A stretch of 64,000 bases of DNA from Dyella sp. GSA-30 (GTDB taxonomy: Bacteria; Pseudomonadota; Gammaproteobacteria; Xanthomonadales; Rhodanobacteraceae): contig NZ_AP027042.1 in NCBI RefSeq assembly GCF_027924605.1, forward strand, positions 3,511,524-3,575,523. The letters run 5' to 3'. The position numbers were made by a program, and so were the translations under genes. Of this stretch, positions 8,612-18,098 are shown piece by piece. Within the stretch, counting starts at the first letter, position 1; each line of letters starts with the position of its first letter. The notes beneath the pieces are model-generated. The model ran no database searches. It worked only from the letters and a program-made list of their open reading frames with translations, and was not told the DNA's origin.

Positions 8612-8977
8612 CGCGTGACCGGCAGTTTTACTGTTGGCGCGACAACTCGATACAACCGCACGTTGACTGGTCTCGATGACGACGCGTGACCCGCATGCTG
8701 CCGCTCGATTCGGAGTTTCGTGCGGAAGGTTCAAAGTAGACGTTTTGCAGGGCTTGCCTGAACATTCGCACCTGGCCGACAGCGAGCATTTGGTCGGGGT
8801 GATTAGTTAGCGTCATCGGGGGCGAGGGTGCCGGATCTGCTCGCTCCACACATGCTCCGGTTGGACTGCATCCACGAACTCAGTGACATGTAAGCGTTGA
8901 GTTGATTCCCGAAAGCGCCGGGGCGAGCCCTGGCGCTTTCATTCAGTGTGGCCGTTCAGCTGCACCGACTTTGAGCC
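8612..8977. other. Non-coding stretch
   Basis: No gene recognised here. It ends with the stem-loop annotated separately at 8911-8940. Short open frames on both strands lack ribosome sites and family character. Confidence 0.4.
8911..8940. terminator. Stem-loop, possible terminator
   Basis: A perfect 9-bp inverted repeat (GAAAGCGCC at 8911-8919, GGCGCTTTC at 8932-8940) encloses a 12-nt loop. It lacks a long T run on either side, so it may be a weak terminator or an RNA stem. It lies about 300 bp beyond the hydrolase gene. Confidence 0.5.
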
Positions 8978-9560
8978 TCACCTAGGACTGGATCGTCGCA
9001 TCGAATAACGGCCCGGGTTGGAGAGCGCGCTGAGCTCGGCAGGTGCATCCACGCTGATCCATTTCTTAGTACCCAGTTTCCAGATCGTATCGACGGTCAA
9101 GAGGAACGCGTGCTCCTCCTCCTCACTCAGACCAACGAGCTCCCGGAAGTCGCACCGGTGACCGCGGCGCAGATTTTCCTTGCAGTGGTCATATATGCCA
9201 CTTTGACGTTCCAAGAATCGCCTGCCGCAGCAGTCAGGGCTTCCACGCGTTTGGCGTAGGTTTCAACACCAATGTTCCAAAAAGGTACGGGCGACCAGAA
9301 TGATCGCCCCCCCCTTTGTGCCCCCCAGGAACTGCACCCCGGGAAGCAGGCCCACCATGGGCATTTCTTCGATCACGGGAACGATCGGGGTGTCCCGGTC
9401 GCCATCCCAGATCACTGGAAAATCATGGATGCGAGGACGAGGCGTAGGGCGCTGATCGACGTTACGCGAATCCATGGCCCGAAAGACGGAATAAGCTCCA
9501 TAGCGACGATCCCCAGGCATGTCCGGATGATCATAGAGACACTGAAAAAAGGACGAATAC
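8978..9560 (-). pseudogene. Decayed protein-coding remnant, unrecognised
   Basis: Protein-like stretches appear in successive minus-strand frames: RIHDFPVIWDGDRDTPIVPV with GLLPGVQFLGGTKGG (9263-9540), then NIGVETYAKRVEALTAAAGD with WNVKVAYMTTARK in another frame (about 9170-9275), then LVGLSEEEEHAFLLTVDTIW in a third (8978-9214). Each breaks off as the next begins, as expected for a gene with two or more frameshifts. I do not recognise the family. It could instead be chance open frames in GC-rich DNA. Confidence 0.3.
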
Positions 9561-9751
9561 TGCTACACGGCGCTGCTTCGCTGGAGAACAGAGGGCCAAC
9601 TTCGTGCGGATGAGCGGTCGGCGCATCCGGGTTCATCGCCCGCTTACCGCACCCCCCGGGGGGCGGTAGCTGTGCTCGACCAATCGGCAGACTTAGCCTG
9701 GCGTCCATCCCGCCGTTACACTGGGAACACAGATAGTGAAGGGGAGGGGGG

Positions 9752-9925
9752 ATGCGAGCAGGAATGAAGGTCCTTGACTGGGCCGGGGCGTTCTTGGCGG
9801 GCTCGGCGCATGCCGGATGCAGTCCGGTGGCAGGCACCTGCAATACCACTAAGTTCATGGACGACATGGTCGGTGAAGTCGCTTCTTTCGACCCGGCCAC
9901 AATGGCGTTTTATACAGAGCAATGA
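9752..9925 (+). CDS. 57-residue ORF leading the ABC-3C-like operon
   Basis: ATG 9752 follows a purine-rich GGGGAGGGGGG tract and opens a 57-aa frame ending in TGA 9923-9925, which overlaps the ATG of the following oxidoreductase gene (9922). The peptide has a mildly hydrophobic centre (VLDWAGAFLAGSAHAGC) and two Cys; a second in-frame ATG lies at 9764. The overlap and the strong ribosome site suggest it is translated and couples translation into the operon. It might be a leader peptide, a small component or a remnant. I do not recognise a family. Confidence 0.45.
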   Translation: MRAGMKVLDWAGAFLAGSAHAGCSPVAGTCNTTKFMDDMVGEVASFDPATMAFYTEQ

Positions 9926-12291
9926 CTTCACTACCCCTCTCGGACTGGATCAACGCTGCGTCCGCACCTCGCGGCGATGGTGTTTATTTTCTTGGTGCCT
10001 TCGATCGGCGTATCACCTTCTATTCCCAACAGGTGCGTGGGCTTCGCCTTGCGCATGCACTAGAAGCACACGCTTTCACTGCCAAAACGAACAAAATTGC
10101 CGTCGTTGGCGCCGGGGCCGCTGGATTGAGCTTCGCGCTCTCTGCGGCCCTACTCGGGTATGACGTCACATTGTACGATCCGGCAAATAACGCGCTTCAG
10201 CTTCAAAGTGCATCTTCACGCCTGCTGCATCCGCATATTTATGAGTGGCCAGACATTGGGTCGCTGAACGACCGGGCCGGCCTGCCGGTCTTGGATTGGA
10301 AATCCGATACGGGCGGATCCGTAAGCGGTAAGCTTCAAAACGACTTCGCGTCGGCTCTAACAAGGCTCCCACGCCTTCACTTCCATACCGAGCGCAAGCT
10401 CAGCTCTATGGAGAAAGAGGGCGCAGATTGGCGCCTTACGTTCGATCACAAGGGCACGGAGGAAAAGCGGAGATTCCAGAAGGTGATCCTCGCGATGGGA
10501 TTCGGCGAGGAGTTCCCATGCGGTGACGCTGAGCCTGTCGCCTACTGGAAGCCGAGCGGAACAGGAACGAACGCGATCGAGCCGCATAGCGGTGCGAACT
10601 ATCTTGTCAGCGGTAACGGGGATGGTGGTCTGACGGACACACTTTCACTCCTAGTCCAAGATTTCGAGCATGTTTCGTTCACGCACGCTTTCCTGTCGCA
10701 CATCTCTTCGAATGCGTTGCGCGATGCGGCGCTCAATGCTGTTAACGCCGCGTCATTGAGTGACGACCTCGAGGCTGAATTTCACACCTTCCTTCGCCCT
10801 ATCATCGACGAATATGGTGTCATTGACGCACTAAGGCGACAGCTACGGAAGGATCGTAGCCTGACCATCAACAGCGACGGACCATTGTTCGCCTTGGGCA
10901 AGGCGTCACTTCTCAATCAGTGCATGGTCTTTGCAACGCTCGAAGCGGCGAAGCTCGAAGCGGTAGGCGTGAACCATAGCAGCGGCCGCGTCACCAATGT
11001 CAAAAAGACGGCAAACGGTTTCTCGGTCACCGGGCCACAGATGAATGGCCATCCTCTTTTGGCGGATTTCGATCATGTGATTTTGCGGCACGGTCCTGAT
11101 CGAGCGGCGCGCTACGCCCCCGCGAAGGCGTCCTTCGACCTATACGAGGCACATATCAAGCCGCTGCTCGAGTCCACCCCATCGCTCGCCGACCCGCCGA
11201 TGCTGGACCCACAGCTGTACGATCGGTTCGAAGATCTCAAGATCGAGCAACTTGTTGATACGGCTTCGCAGGTTGGCTTACGCCAACAGCAGCAACAAGA
11301 TCGATCACGTATCGTCCTTGAGATCGATGCGGCCGCACATCTTCTGGTAGAGCGAGGGTATATTTCCCTGCTTGATGTGGCCGATCAATGCGAGAGATTG
11401 ACGGCGCTCGTGACGATCCATCTTGCCCTGCCGCCAAGCGCGGTGCCCGACCAGTTTGCATTTTTGCGCTTGAGCCAGGCCAGCAATGGTCGCATCCAAC
11501 TGACGACGGTCGCCGACCATGCCTCCGCATGGGCAATGATCGCACCGGCGGTCGCCGTGGCATCGACCGGTGACCCTCGATACCGCGGCAAAGTGCTCGA
11601 TCTGAGCTTCCTACAGGACAAGCTCGACGCCTGCTTTCTGCGTCTTCTCGACAAGTCGCTCGGGGCAATCATCTCGAGCGGGACTTGCACCAAGTTGGAA
11701 AAGATCGATGGATCTATCTGCAGCGCGGTGTCCCACACTTGGGGACACTGGACGACCACGCTTCAGGGGGCGACTGAACTTCGTTTCGATTTTCTCAGAT
11801 GGTTGGCTAATATCGAACAGGGGGCAAAATCGCCGTGGAGTGGCGATCACGCGCAACTGCCGCACATGGCTGCCGCCCTGCTGTTGGTTCTTGCCGCCCA
11901 TCTGGAGGAGCCGCTCACACCAGCGTCGATCGAGCGCGGCAATTTGACTTTCTCAGGAAATGCCGAGGCACTGGGCTCAGGCTGCGATACCGTCGAAAGT
12001 GGGCCGCTTACGATATGGGACCGCCCCGACCAATGGGACGTCGATGCCCTCATCCTATCCGCAAGTGCCGAGGTAGAAGTCTATTCGCCTGATGACACCC
12101 TTCTCAATGCGGGGGCCATTGGATTAGGGATGCGTAGTGCGCGACGAGTGCGACCGGCGATCATTCGCAACGACCGCGCTTGGCGCCAAAAGCTCAATGG
12201 CCCACTTGCAACTTGGAAACAAGCCGTGAAACAAGAATTCGAGGGATGGCGCCAGCGTATCCAGGACCTGGAAGACGAGGTGTCGAAATGA
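9922..12291 (+). CDS. Rossmann/FAD-type oxidoreductase with long C-terminal domain; candidate ABC-3C effector component
   Basis: This 789-aa protein carries a dinucleotide-binding motif at about residues 58-70 (KIAVVGAGAAGLSFALSAA) and a later VILAMGFGEE strand (about 186) that matches the second nucleotide motif of FAD-dependent oxidoreductases. The first ~390 residues therefore form an oxidoreductase-like unit. The remaining ~400 residues are largely helical, with no recognised catalytic motif, and end in a charged helix (RQRIQDLEDEVSK). The gene overlaps the 57-aa ORF upstream and the middle component downstream by ATGA junctions. In ABC-3C systems one subunit joins a variable effector to a C-terminal assembly domain; this protein has that shape, with a nucleotide-binding oxidoreductase as the presumed effector. 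The system assignment is inference from layout. Confidence 0.6.
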   Translation: MTSLPLSDWINAASAPRGDGVYFLGAFDRRITFYSQQVRGLRLAHALEAHAFTAKTNKIAVVGAGAAGLSFALSAALLGYDVTLYDPANNALQLQSASSRLLHPHIYEWPDIGSLNDRAGLPVLDWKSDTGGSVSGKLQNDFASALTRLPRLHFHTERKLSSMEKEGADWRLTFDHKGTEEKRRFQKVILAMGFGEEFPCGDAEPVAYWKPSGTGTNAIEPHSGANYLVSGNGDGGLTDTLSLLVQDFEHVSFTHAFLSHISSNALRDAALNAVNAASLSDDLEAEFHTFLRPIIDEYGVIDALRRQLRKDRSLTINSDGPLFALGKASLLNQCMVFATLEAAKLEAVGVNHSSGRVTNVKKTANGFSVTGPQMNGHPLLADFDHVILRHGPDRAARYAPAKASFDLYEAHIKPLLESTPSLADPPMLDPQLYDRFEDLKIEQLVDTASQVGLRQQQQQDRSRIVLEIDAAAHLLVERGYISLLDVADQCERLTALVTIHLALPPSAVPDQFAFLRLSQASNGRIQLTTVADHASAWAMIAPAVAVASTGDPRYRGKVLDLSFLQDKLDACFLRLLDKSLGAIISSGTCTKLEKIDGSICSAVSHTWGHWTTTLQGATELRFDFLRWLANIEQGAKSPWSGDHAQLPHMAAALLLVLAAHLEEPLTPASIERGNLTFSGNAEALGSGCDTVESGPLTIWDRPDQWDVDALILSASAEVEVYSPDDTLLNAGAIGLGMRSARRVRPAIIRNDRAWRQKLNGPLATWKQAVKQEFEGWRQRIQDLEDEVSK

Positions 12292-12932
12292 CCTCGGCAA
12301 TGTTCAGCGAGCGACTCCGTGCGTCCGCAGCGGCCTTAGACTGGCAAACATCCGCAGTGGACACTTTCACTGCGCGACAGTTTCGAGGGCATGTGGACGC
12401 GACCGAGAAGAGTTTGCCCAAGGATGCCATCGGATTGCGCTTGGGCGACTACCCTGTCCTGATCGCCTCCATCGAGCTTGGCGATCTCGACGACATACGT
12501 GCATCTCTCCGCAGCCTCCACACCCAAATGGTGATAGCCCGCTCCTACATGACCGCCGAGGAGGTCATCAACGCGCATATAATGCTAATTGCACTGCCTC
12601 CTGATCCGCTACGGGACTGGCGCGCTGCGCTCGACCTGGCTGAACGCGATGAGAATGTTTGCCGAAAATTGATCTGGATCCCTAACCCGGACGACCTCGA
12701 CCAAAGCTATGCGTTATTCGTTGCCAGGACTTTCCTTGCCACGCCGTGGAAGAGTGCGCCGAGCTTCCAGAGTGCTCCTCTTGACCGTAATCAGGGACTG
12801 GTCCTGCGCACGCTAGAAAAGCATGGTCTGTCTCAGGAGACGGCGGCTCAGTGGGTCGGCCTCGCAAACCAAATCCATGACGATCCCGATAATTTGGTCG
12901 CAGCCCTTACGACGTCGCGAGAGCCATCATGA
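12288..12932 (+). CDS. Candidate ABC-3C middle component
   Basis: A 214-aa protein without catalytic motifs, whose ATG overlaps the stop of the oxidoreductase gene (ATGA, 12288-12291) and whose stop overlaps the ATPase start (12929-12932). GAGGTG lies a few bases before the start. Segments such as DDIRASLRSLHTQMVIARSY and ALFVARTFLATPW suggest a mixed alpha/beta adaptor. Its size and its position between the effector-type subunit and the SMC-like ATPase match the middle components of ABC-three-component systems. I could not check family membership, so the name rests on context. Confidence 0.5.
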   Translation: MTSAMFSERLRASAAALDWQTSAVDTFTARQFRGHVDATEKSLPKDAIGLRLGDYPVLIASIELGDLDDIRASLRSLHTQMVIARSYMTAEEVINAHIMLIALPPDPLRDWRAALDLAERDENVCRKLIWIPNPDDLDQSYALFVARTFLATPWKSAPSFQSAPLDRNQGLVLRTLEKHGLSQETAAQWVGLANQIHDDPDNLVAALTTSREPS

Positions 12933-15900
12933 TGGACGACAGCCTCTACCTTGCCAACATCCGTCTCAAGCAATTTCGGAGCTTTGCGGAGCTCAACATT
13001 GACTTGCCGGCAGAGCCGTCTGTTCTCATTGTTCATGGCAGCAATGGCCTCGGAAAATCGTCGCTCTTCGACGCGCTCGAATGGACATTGACCGACAAGA
13101 TTGATCATTTTCGCGATGTTAATGGCGTAAAGAAAGTCGGCAAATATCTCTGTCGCTGGCGCAATGGAGATGGCGGCCCGACGAGCGCAGCCATGACGTT
13201 CTCCGACGGCAGCTCGATAGAACGGATGCTGTCTTCTGCCGAGGCGACGAATTCTGTACGCGGTGGGAATATCGAAAATATCGGCGCTTTCCTTAAAGCG
13301 CCAGCCTGGGATCATACGATTCAGTCCTTGCAGCATTATCTTTTGCTCACGCATTTCTTGGGCCAATCGACACTGTCGCGTCTCACTCATAGGACAGCGG
13401 CCGAGCGCTTCGAAATGCTCAAGGAAGCCGCGCAAAGTCGGGAGATCGAAGAGCTCGCCATCGCTCTGCACGGAAAAGGCAATACGATAGCTTCCAGGGC
13501 ATTCTCCCGACGCATCGATCAGCTCGAAAAAGAAGTTGATCGGCTTGATGAGCTCCTCGCGCAGGAGGCTGAACTTTGGAAAGGGGCCCAGGCGCAAGGC
13601 GCGCTCGATCCTGTGAGCACAGCCACCCTTGGTCGATCACTGCTGATTGAGATCGAGGCTGCGCGTACGGAATTCACGCTAGGACCGATCTTTCAGCAAG
13701 CAACTGCCGCGATTGAACTCGGCGAGCTTACCGCGATATGGAATGATGCCCGGGCCCAGGTTCGCAATAGGGAGGCACAATTGCGCCGAGCAGAGCAGCT
13801 TGTCGAGGAGTCTGGACGCCGTACAAGGTTACTGGTCGAGGCCGATGCGGCGTTCGAAGAAACTCAGACCGAGCAGATCCGACTGGCCGCGCGATCGCAG
13901 GAGTTAGCGGCGACTCGTATTCCACAGCAGGAGGTCGCGACGCGGGCGCTAGAGATGCAGGTCACTGCTGCTGCTCGCTTCAATTCGCTCAGTTCGCTGC
14001 GTGCCGCCGTCGAACAATATCGCGAGCAACATAATGCGGTAGCGGAAGCTATGGCAAGGGCTGAGGCGGCAGATGCGGCCCTTATCGGATTCGAGAGGGG
14101 GACATTGATGCTCGACCGGCGCGGCGCGATCGTCGCGAGGCTTCGAGTGGATTCCGACCGCATCACCAGAGAACTCGTCGACGCAAACCGGCAACGGGAT
14201 CAGTGCAAGCAGTGGCTTGATCGCGCTGAAGAACTGGACCAGCTGCGCCGCGCCCTCAATCGTGATCGTGACGCCTCTCCCGACATCGACCGGAATATCC
14301 GCGAGCTGGAGATCTCCGAACAAAGCGCACGGTCAAGGGAAATCAGCCAGAGACAGGTGCTTCATCAGCTGCAACAGGTTACGGGGGCGATATCGCAGGC
14401 GGTAACGACAATTGCGACTCATCTCCCGGAGGACGTGTGTCATTGCCCGGTCTGCGCGACTCATTTCGATCAGCCATCCCTATTGCGCGAACGAGCATCA
14501 GGTGCGGCAGAACGCCTGGCGCCACTCCTCGTGGCACAGGAGCAGCACGTTGTCCGCGCCACCGAAGAACGCGAAGCATTGACAGAGGAACTAGCCGAGC
14601 AGCGCGCCGTACTCGCTCGGATTAGTGACACTGAGAAGAAGGTCGTCGCCGAAGCTGCTGTGAATGCCGATCTTGCCGCCGTCTTAGGAGTAGCGGACGT
14701 GCTTGACGTCTCCGCGGTGACGCGACTGCGCGATGAGGCATTGCAGTCCGCCAATCGCCTGTCATGGCGCTTCCGACGCCTAGAACATTGGCGGCAACGC
14801 CTAAACGATGTTTCCGGTACACCGCTTGCCCAGGCACTAACCGGAGCGATCAAACGCCGGGGCGACCTTGTCCGTGCCAAGGAATCTTCCGACCGGCATG
14901 CAGGTCTCGCACGCCAGGCCGCCGAGGCGGCTCTGGCCAACGTCATCGCGCAAGAAGGGATGCTGGGATTGGACTCCGGAACGGCAGATCACGATCATCA
15001 GGACGCTTATATCGCCGGAGAAACCGCGCTCGCTCAGGCCAAAGCAGCGGCAGATCAGGCTATCAAAACGCTGACTGAGACTGACGCAGCGCTATCGGAA
15101 GCAAGGGCAAAGGATGCAAGTCTCACGGCGCGTATGGCAGACCTAACTCTTCGCATAGCAGACTACCGCAGAGCGTTTGACGAAGACCGACGTGCGTGGG
15201 GCGAGCTCGGCTTCACTGGGACACAGCCCAATCAGGTCGAGGCGAATGGCGGCAAGGCCGCTCTCGTACGTGCAATCGAGCGTCTGGACCGTGCAAAAGA
15301 CATATTGCAGCAGCTCACCGATAGCGCAGCTGCATGGGCGCGGCAGGAAAGCCATCGCTCGGCTCTTGAGCGCTTACGCGAAGCAATCGACGGCGCCCCG
15401 AACAGCGATCGCGACCAAATCCGCACGGCGGCTGAGACTGTCGCCGGCACGCGTCGCCGGCTGAAGGAGGCGACGACGGAAACCAAGGCCATCGCGCGCG
15501 CGGCCAGTGCAGATATTTTAGACCAAGTAGCGGACTTCAACGCAGCCTATATCGAGCCGCTCGACGATCTGATGAAGCAGATTAATCTTGCGATCTTGTG
15601 CGACCCACGAATTGGTATCGACCTACAGGTAAAGAACAAGAAAATCGAGCAGGTTGCTTACAAGACAGGCGAAGTCCCTGAGGGAATAGGTGATATCGAT
15701 CCCGCTCTTGTCCATAGCGAGGGGCAAATGGCCGCGCTTGGAGTTAGCATGCTTGCGGCGGCGAGCCTCACTTATCCTTGGTCACGCTGGCGCGCGCTGA
15801 TTCTCGACGACCCCCTGCAGCATAATGATGCCATTCACGCGTCGGCCTTCGCTGACCTGATGGGCAACATCGTCCGGGATCGCCGCTATCAATTGCTGCT

Positions 15901-16060
15901 CTCGACACATGATGTCGCGCAGGCGGAGTTCCTCAGGCGCAAGTTCGATTCGCGCGGCATTCCATGTTCCCTGCTCAACCTTTTAGGTACCGGTCGGGAG
16001 GGAGTCGAATGGAAGCTGCACTCGCCACGCACTGCAATTCCGCATGCCGCTGCCGGATAG
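12929..16060 (+). CDS. SMC/Rad50-like ABC ATPase with CxxC hook; candidate ABC-3C ATPase
   Basis: This 1043-aa protein has the RecF/Rad50/SMC plan. Walker A is HGSNGLGKSS (residues 36-45) after an N-terminal strand-Q/F motif (RLKQFRSFAELNIDL). Two long coiled-coil arms flank a zinc-hook-like CHCPVCATHF near residue 505. The C-terminal lobe has the signature HSEGQMAALG (about 928), Walker B with catalytic acid ALILDDPLQHND (about 957) and the H-loop LLLSTHDVAQ (about 990). SEGQ replaces the usual SGGQ. Such ATPases act on DNA ends or nucleoprotein in repair and anti-phage systems. It is the last gene of a fully ATGA-coupled operon, so it probably forms a complex with the two preceding products. 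Confidence 0.85.
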   Translation: MMDDSLYLANIRLKQFRSFAELNIDLPAEPSVLIVHGSNGLGKSSLFDALEWTLTDKIDHFRDVNGVKKVGKYLCRWRNGDGGPTSAAMTFSDGSSIERMLSSAEATNSVRGGNIENIGAFLKAPAWDHTIQSLQHYLLLTHFLGQSTLSRLTHRTAAERFEMLKEAAQSREIEELAIALHGKGNTIASRAFSRRIDQLEKEVDRLDELLAQEAELWKGAQAQGALDPVSTATLGRSLLIEIEAARTEFTLGPIFQQATAAIELGELTAIWNDARAQVRNREAQLRRAEQLVEESGRRTRLLVEADAAFEETQTEQIRLAARSQELAATRIPQQEVATRALEMQVTAAARFNSLSSLRAAVEQYREQHNAVAEAMARAEAADAALIGFERGTLMLDRRGAIVARLRVDSDRITRELVDANRQRDQCKQWLDRAEELDQLRRALNRDRDASPDIDRNIRELEISEQSARSREISQRQVLHQLQQVTGAISQAVTTIATHLPEDVCHCPVCATHFDQPSLLRERASGAAERLAPLLVAQEQHVVRATEEREALTEELAEQRAVLARISDTEKKVVAEAAVNADLAAVLGVADVLDVSAVTRLRDEALQSANRLSWRFRRLEHWRQRLNDVSGTPLAQALTGAIKRRGDLVRAKESSDRHAGLARQAAEAALANVIAQEGMLGLDSGTADHDHQDAYIAGETALAQAKAAADQAIKTLTETDAALSEARAKDASLTARMADLTLRIADYRRAFDEDRRAWGELGFTGTQPNQVEANGGKAALVRAIERLDRAKDILQQLTDSAAAWARQESHRSALERLREAIDGAPNSDRDQIRTAAETVAGTRRRLKEATTETKAIARAASADILDQVADFNAAYIEPLDDLMKQINLAILCDPRIGIDLQVKNKKIEQVAYKTGEVPEGIGDIDPALVHSEGQMAALGVSMLAAASLTYPWSRWRALILDDPLQHNDAIHASAFADLMGNIVRDRRYQLLLSTHDVAQAEFLRRKFDSRGIPCSLLNLLGTGREGVEWKLHSPRTAIPHAAAG

Positions 16061-16128
16061 CAGTTCGCCACTGTCCAACATTTGTCAAAGATGGCCGAGC
16101 TGTCATCGTAATCGACAACCAGTAGGCC

Positions 16129-17214
16129 CTACGAATCAAGGAGTCGTGCTGCCGGATTGCCCGCAGCTCCTCCGGACTGAAAGTACCCCATGACACTTGA
16201 TACGGCACGGTGTTCGGTCATCGCCATGATCGCCGGCAACGGCACGCCCCGGCGGCTCGCCTCAGTCACAAAGCCCGAGCGCAGACTGTGTCCACCAAAG
16301 TCACCCTCAAGCCCCGCCAACTTGGCGCGCCGCTGGACGATTTCGCCAACAGCGGCCGGTGACAGGGCAGGGCCGACCCGGAGTTTCCACAGCCGCCGAA
16401 AGATCGCCCCCTCGGTGATCCCGGCGGCACCCAGCCAGGCTTCCAGCGCCGCGGCTGCCCGATCGAGCACCGGCTTGTCCGGCGTCGAAGTGGCGGTAAC
16501 GCCGCCTTGCTGGGTCTTGCTGTGCTCGAGGCGATAGATATACGCCTGCGGCCCGATCCGGCGCAGGTCGCGCAGATCGGCGGCGGCGATCTCGCTGCGC
16601 CGACGGCCGCCACTGGCGAAGCCGAAGCAAAGCAGGGCGCAATCGCGCAGGCCTTCCAGGCTGTCGTCGCAGGTGGCGAGCATCGCCTCAAGCTCGGCCA
16701 GGGTGATCGCGGTCTTCTTGTGTGGCCGCTCGCCGCGCTTGACCGCCGCCCGGCCCGCGCGGCTGAGCACTGTGCGGATCGCCGGCTGCTCGCACGGGTT
16801 CGGCAGCTGCTTAAGCCGGTGGGCGGTGGACAGCACCGCGACCCGATGGCGCACGGTGGCCAGGGTCCACGGGCCCGGCTTGGCCTTAAGCCCCGCGGCG
16901 ACAAGCGCCTGGTCGACGGCCGGCGGCAGTTCCCAGGCCAGCTCGCCCTCGGCTGAGCGCCGCACCAGATGGTCGACCACAAACTGCAGCACGGCGGCTT
17001 CCGGCACCGGGAGCGCCAGTTCGATGGCGTAGCGGGCCGCGTGCCAGCCGGCCCAGTAGCGCAGGGCACTGGCGTAGCTGCGCGTGGTGTTGGCGGCCGC
17101 GGCCTCGGCGAGCAGTTCGCGCACCGCATCGGCCGCTTGCTGGGCCAACTGGATTGGCAGCGCCAAGCTGGAAGCGGGGTGGGCGAGGGGGGAAATCGTG
17201 GAAATATCTTTCAT
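16129..17214 (-). CDS. Tyrosine recombinase (site-specific integrase), copy 1
   Basis: A 361-aa phage-integrase-family recombinase with a SAM-like N-terminal core-binding region (ANTTRSYASALRYWAGWHAA) and the full catalytic set: Arg in GGRRRSEIAAAD, Lys in LEHSKTQQGG, HxxR in GHSLRSGFVTEA, His in MTEHRAVSSV and the Tyr nucleophile in MGYFQSG. The start at 17214 (MKDISTIS) has no clear Shine-Dalgarno site; an AT-rich promoter-like stretch (TATTATACATTACATATT) abuts it, which suggests a short-leader or leaderless message. It converges on the ABC-3C-like operon, 68 bp away, and diverges from a kfrA-like gene, so it may mobilise this region. The C-terminus is closely similar to the pseudogene at 33308-33690. 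Confidence 0.9.
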   Translation of the reverse strand: MKDISTISPLAHPASSLALPIQLAQQAADAVRELLAEAAAANTTRSYASALRYWAGWHAARYAIELALPVPEAAVLQFVVDHLVRRSAEGELAWELPPAVDQALVAAGLKAKPGPWTLATVRHRVAVLSTAHRLKQLPNPCEQPAIRTVLSRAGRAAVKRGERPHKKTAITLAELEAMLATCDDSLEGLRDCALLCFGFASGGRRRSEIAAADLRDLRRIGPQAYIYRLEHSKTQQGGVTATSTPDKPVLDRAAAALEAWLGAAGITEGAIFRRLWKLRVGPALSPAAVGEIVQRRAKLAGLEGDFGGHSLRSGFVTEASRRGVPLPAIMAMTEHRAVSSVMGYFQSGGAAGNPAARLLDS

Positions 17215-17252
17215 AATATGTAATGTATAATACGAAATAGGGTGTCTATCCA

Positions 17253-17271
17253 CGATAATCATCACTTATCG
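17253..17271. promoter_or_regulatory. Inverted repeat CGATAA-N7-TTATCG, likely KfrA operator
   Basis: CGATAA (17253-17258) and TTATCG (17266-17271) form a perfect 6-bp dyad with a 7-nt spacer between the divergent integrase and kfrA-like starts. The same GATAA-N7-TTATC layout occurs at 33247-33263 in the equivalent gap of the second integrase/kfrA pair. Shared spacing in two independent copies argues for a protein-binding site, probably autoregulation by the KfrA-like protein. Confidence 0.55.
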
Positions 17272-17318
17272 CGAGTACGTCAAGGTAAGGGCAGGGCACT
17301 GATCAAGGGGACCGAGGT

Positions 17319-18098
17319 ATGGCACGAGGCATCACTCAGGAGCAGGTCAATAGGGCCGCTGACGCCTTATTGACCGCCGGCGAGAATCCGACCGTGGAAA
17401 AGATTCGCGCAGCATTGGGGACCGGTTCACCGAACACTGTTACGCGCATGCTCGATACTTGGCGCGTCAACCTCGGCGAACGGTTGCATCGTCTTCAGTC
17501 GCTGCCCGGAATCCCGGCTGACGTGGGGCAGGCGATGGCCGAGCTGTGGCGTGTCGCGGTCGAGCATGCCGACCTTCTCCTCCAAGCACGGCTGAGTGAC
17601 GATCGTGCCGCACTGACCGCCGCCGAAGCGCGTCTCGCGGATGAGCGCACTCGCTGGGCCGCCACCCTGGCTGAGGCCGAAATGGCGGTTGCCCAAGCGC
17701 AAGCGCGCCGGGAGCTGGTCGAACATGCGTGCGCCACATTGGATGGCCAATTACGGGACAGCCATGCCTTACGCGATGACGTGCTTCAACAACGTGATCG
17801 CGTACAGGCAATAACGGATCAGCAGCGCGCGGAGATCGAAGCACTACGTGCCGAGCAAGCCTTGCTGGGCACGGCCATGCGCATCGAACGCGAACAGCAT
17901 ACTGCGCATATGCGTGACGCAGAGAATCGCGCTCATCAGGAAGTGGACCGTGCACGCCAGGAAACCAAGTTGCTTCCCGGTCGTGCTGCTGCACTGGAAG
18001 CAGCACTCTCCCAGCAGAAGGTAGTCAAAGCATCATCCAAGGCGAGCAAAGCCAAATCACCAGCACGACCAAAGGCAACGGAACGGCGCAAGAAGTAG
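17319..18098 (+). CDS. KfrA-like DNA-binding coiled-coil protein, copy 1
   Basis: A 259-aa protein with a KfrA_N-type domain at the N-terminus (ITQEQVNRAADALLTAGENP with VEKIRAALGTGSPNTVTRML) followed by a long Ala/Glu/Arg-rich coiled coil (about residues 85-230) and a Lys-rich tail ending RPKATERRKK. KfrA proteins of plasmids are autoregulated DNA-binding proteins that support stable maintenance. GGGG and GAGG lie just before ATG 17319. It is divergent from integrase 1 with a shared dyad in the gap. A second, diverged copy sits at 32338-33219 in the same arrangement, which makes this a recurring int/kfrA module rather than a plasmid partition locus. Confidence 0.8.
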   Translation: MARGITQEQVNRAADALLTAGENPTVEKIRAALGTGSPNTVTRMLDTWRVNLGERLHRLQSLPGIPADVGQAMAELWRVAVEHADLLLQARLSDDRAALTAAEARLADERTRWAATLAEAEMAVAQAQARRELVEHACATLDGQLRDSHALRDDVLQQRDRVQAITDQQRAEIEALRAEQALLGTAMRIEREQHTAHMRDAENRAHQEVDRARQETKLLPGRAAALEAALSQQKVVKASSKASKAKSPARPKATERRKK

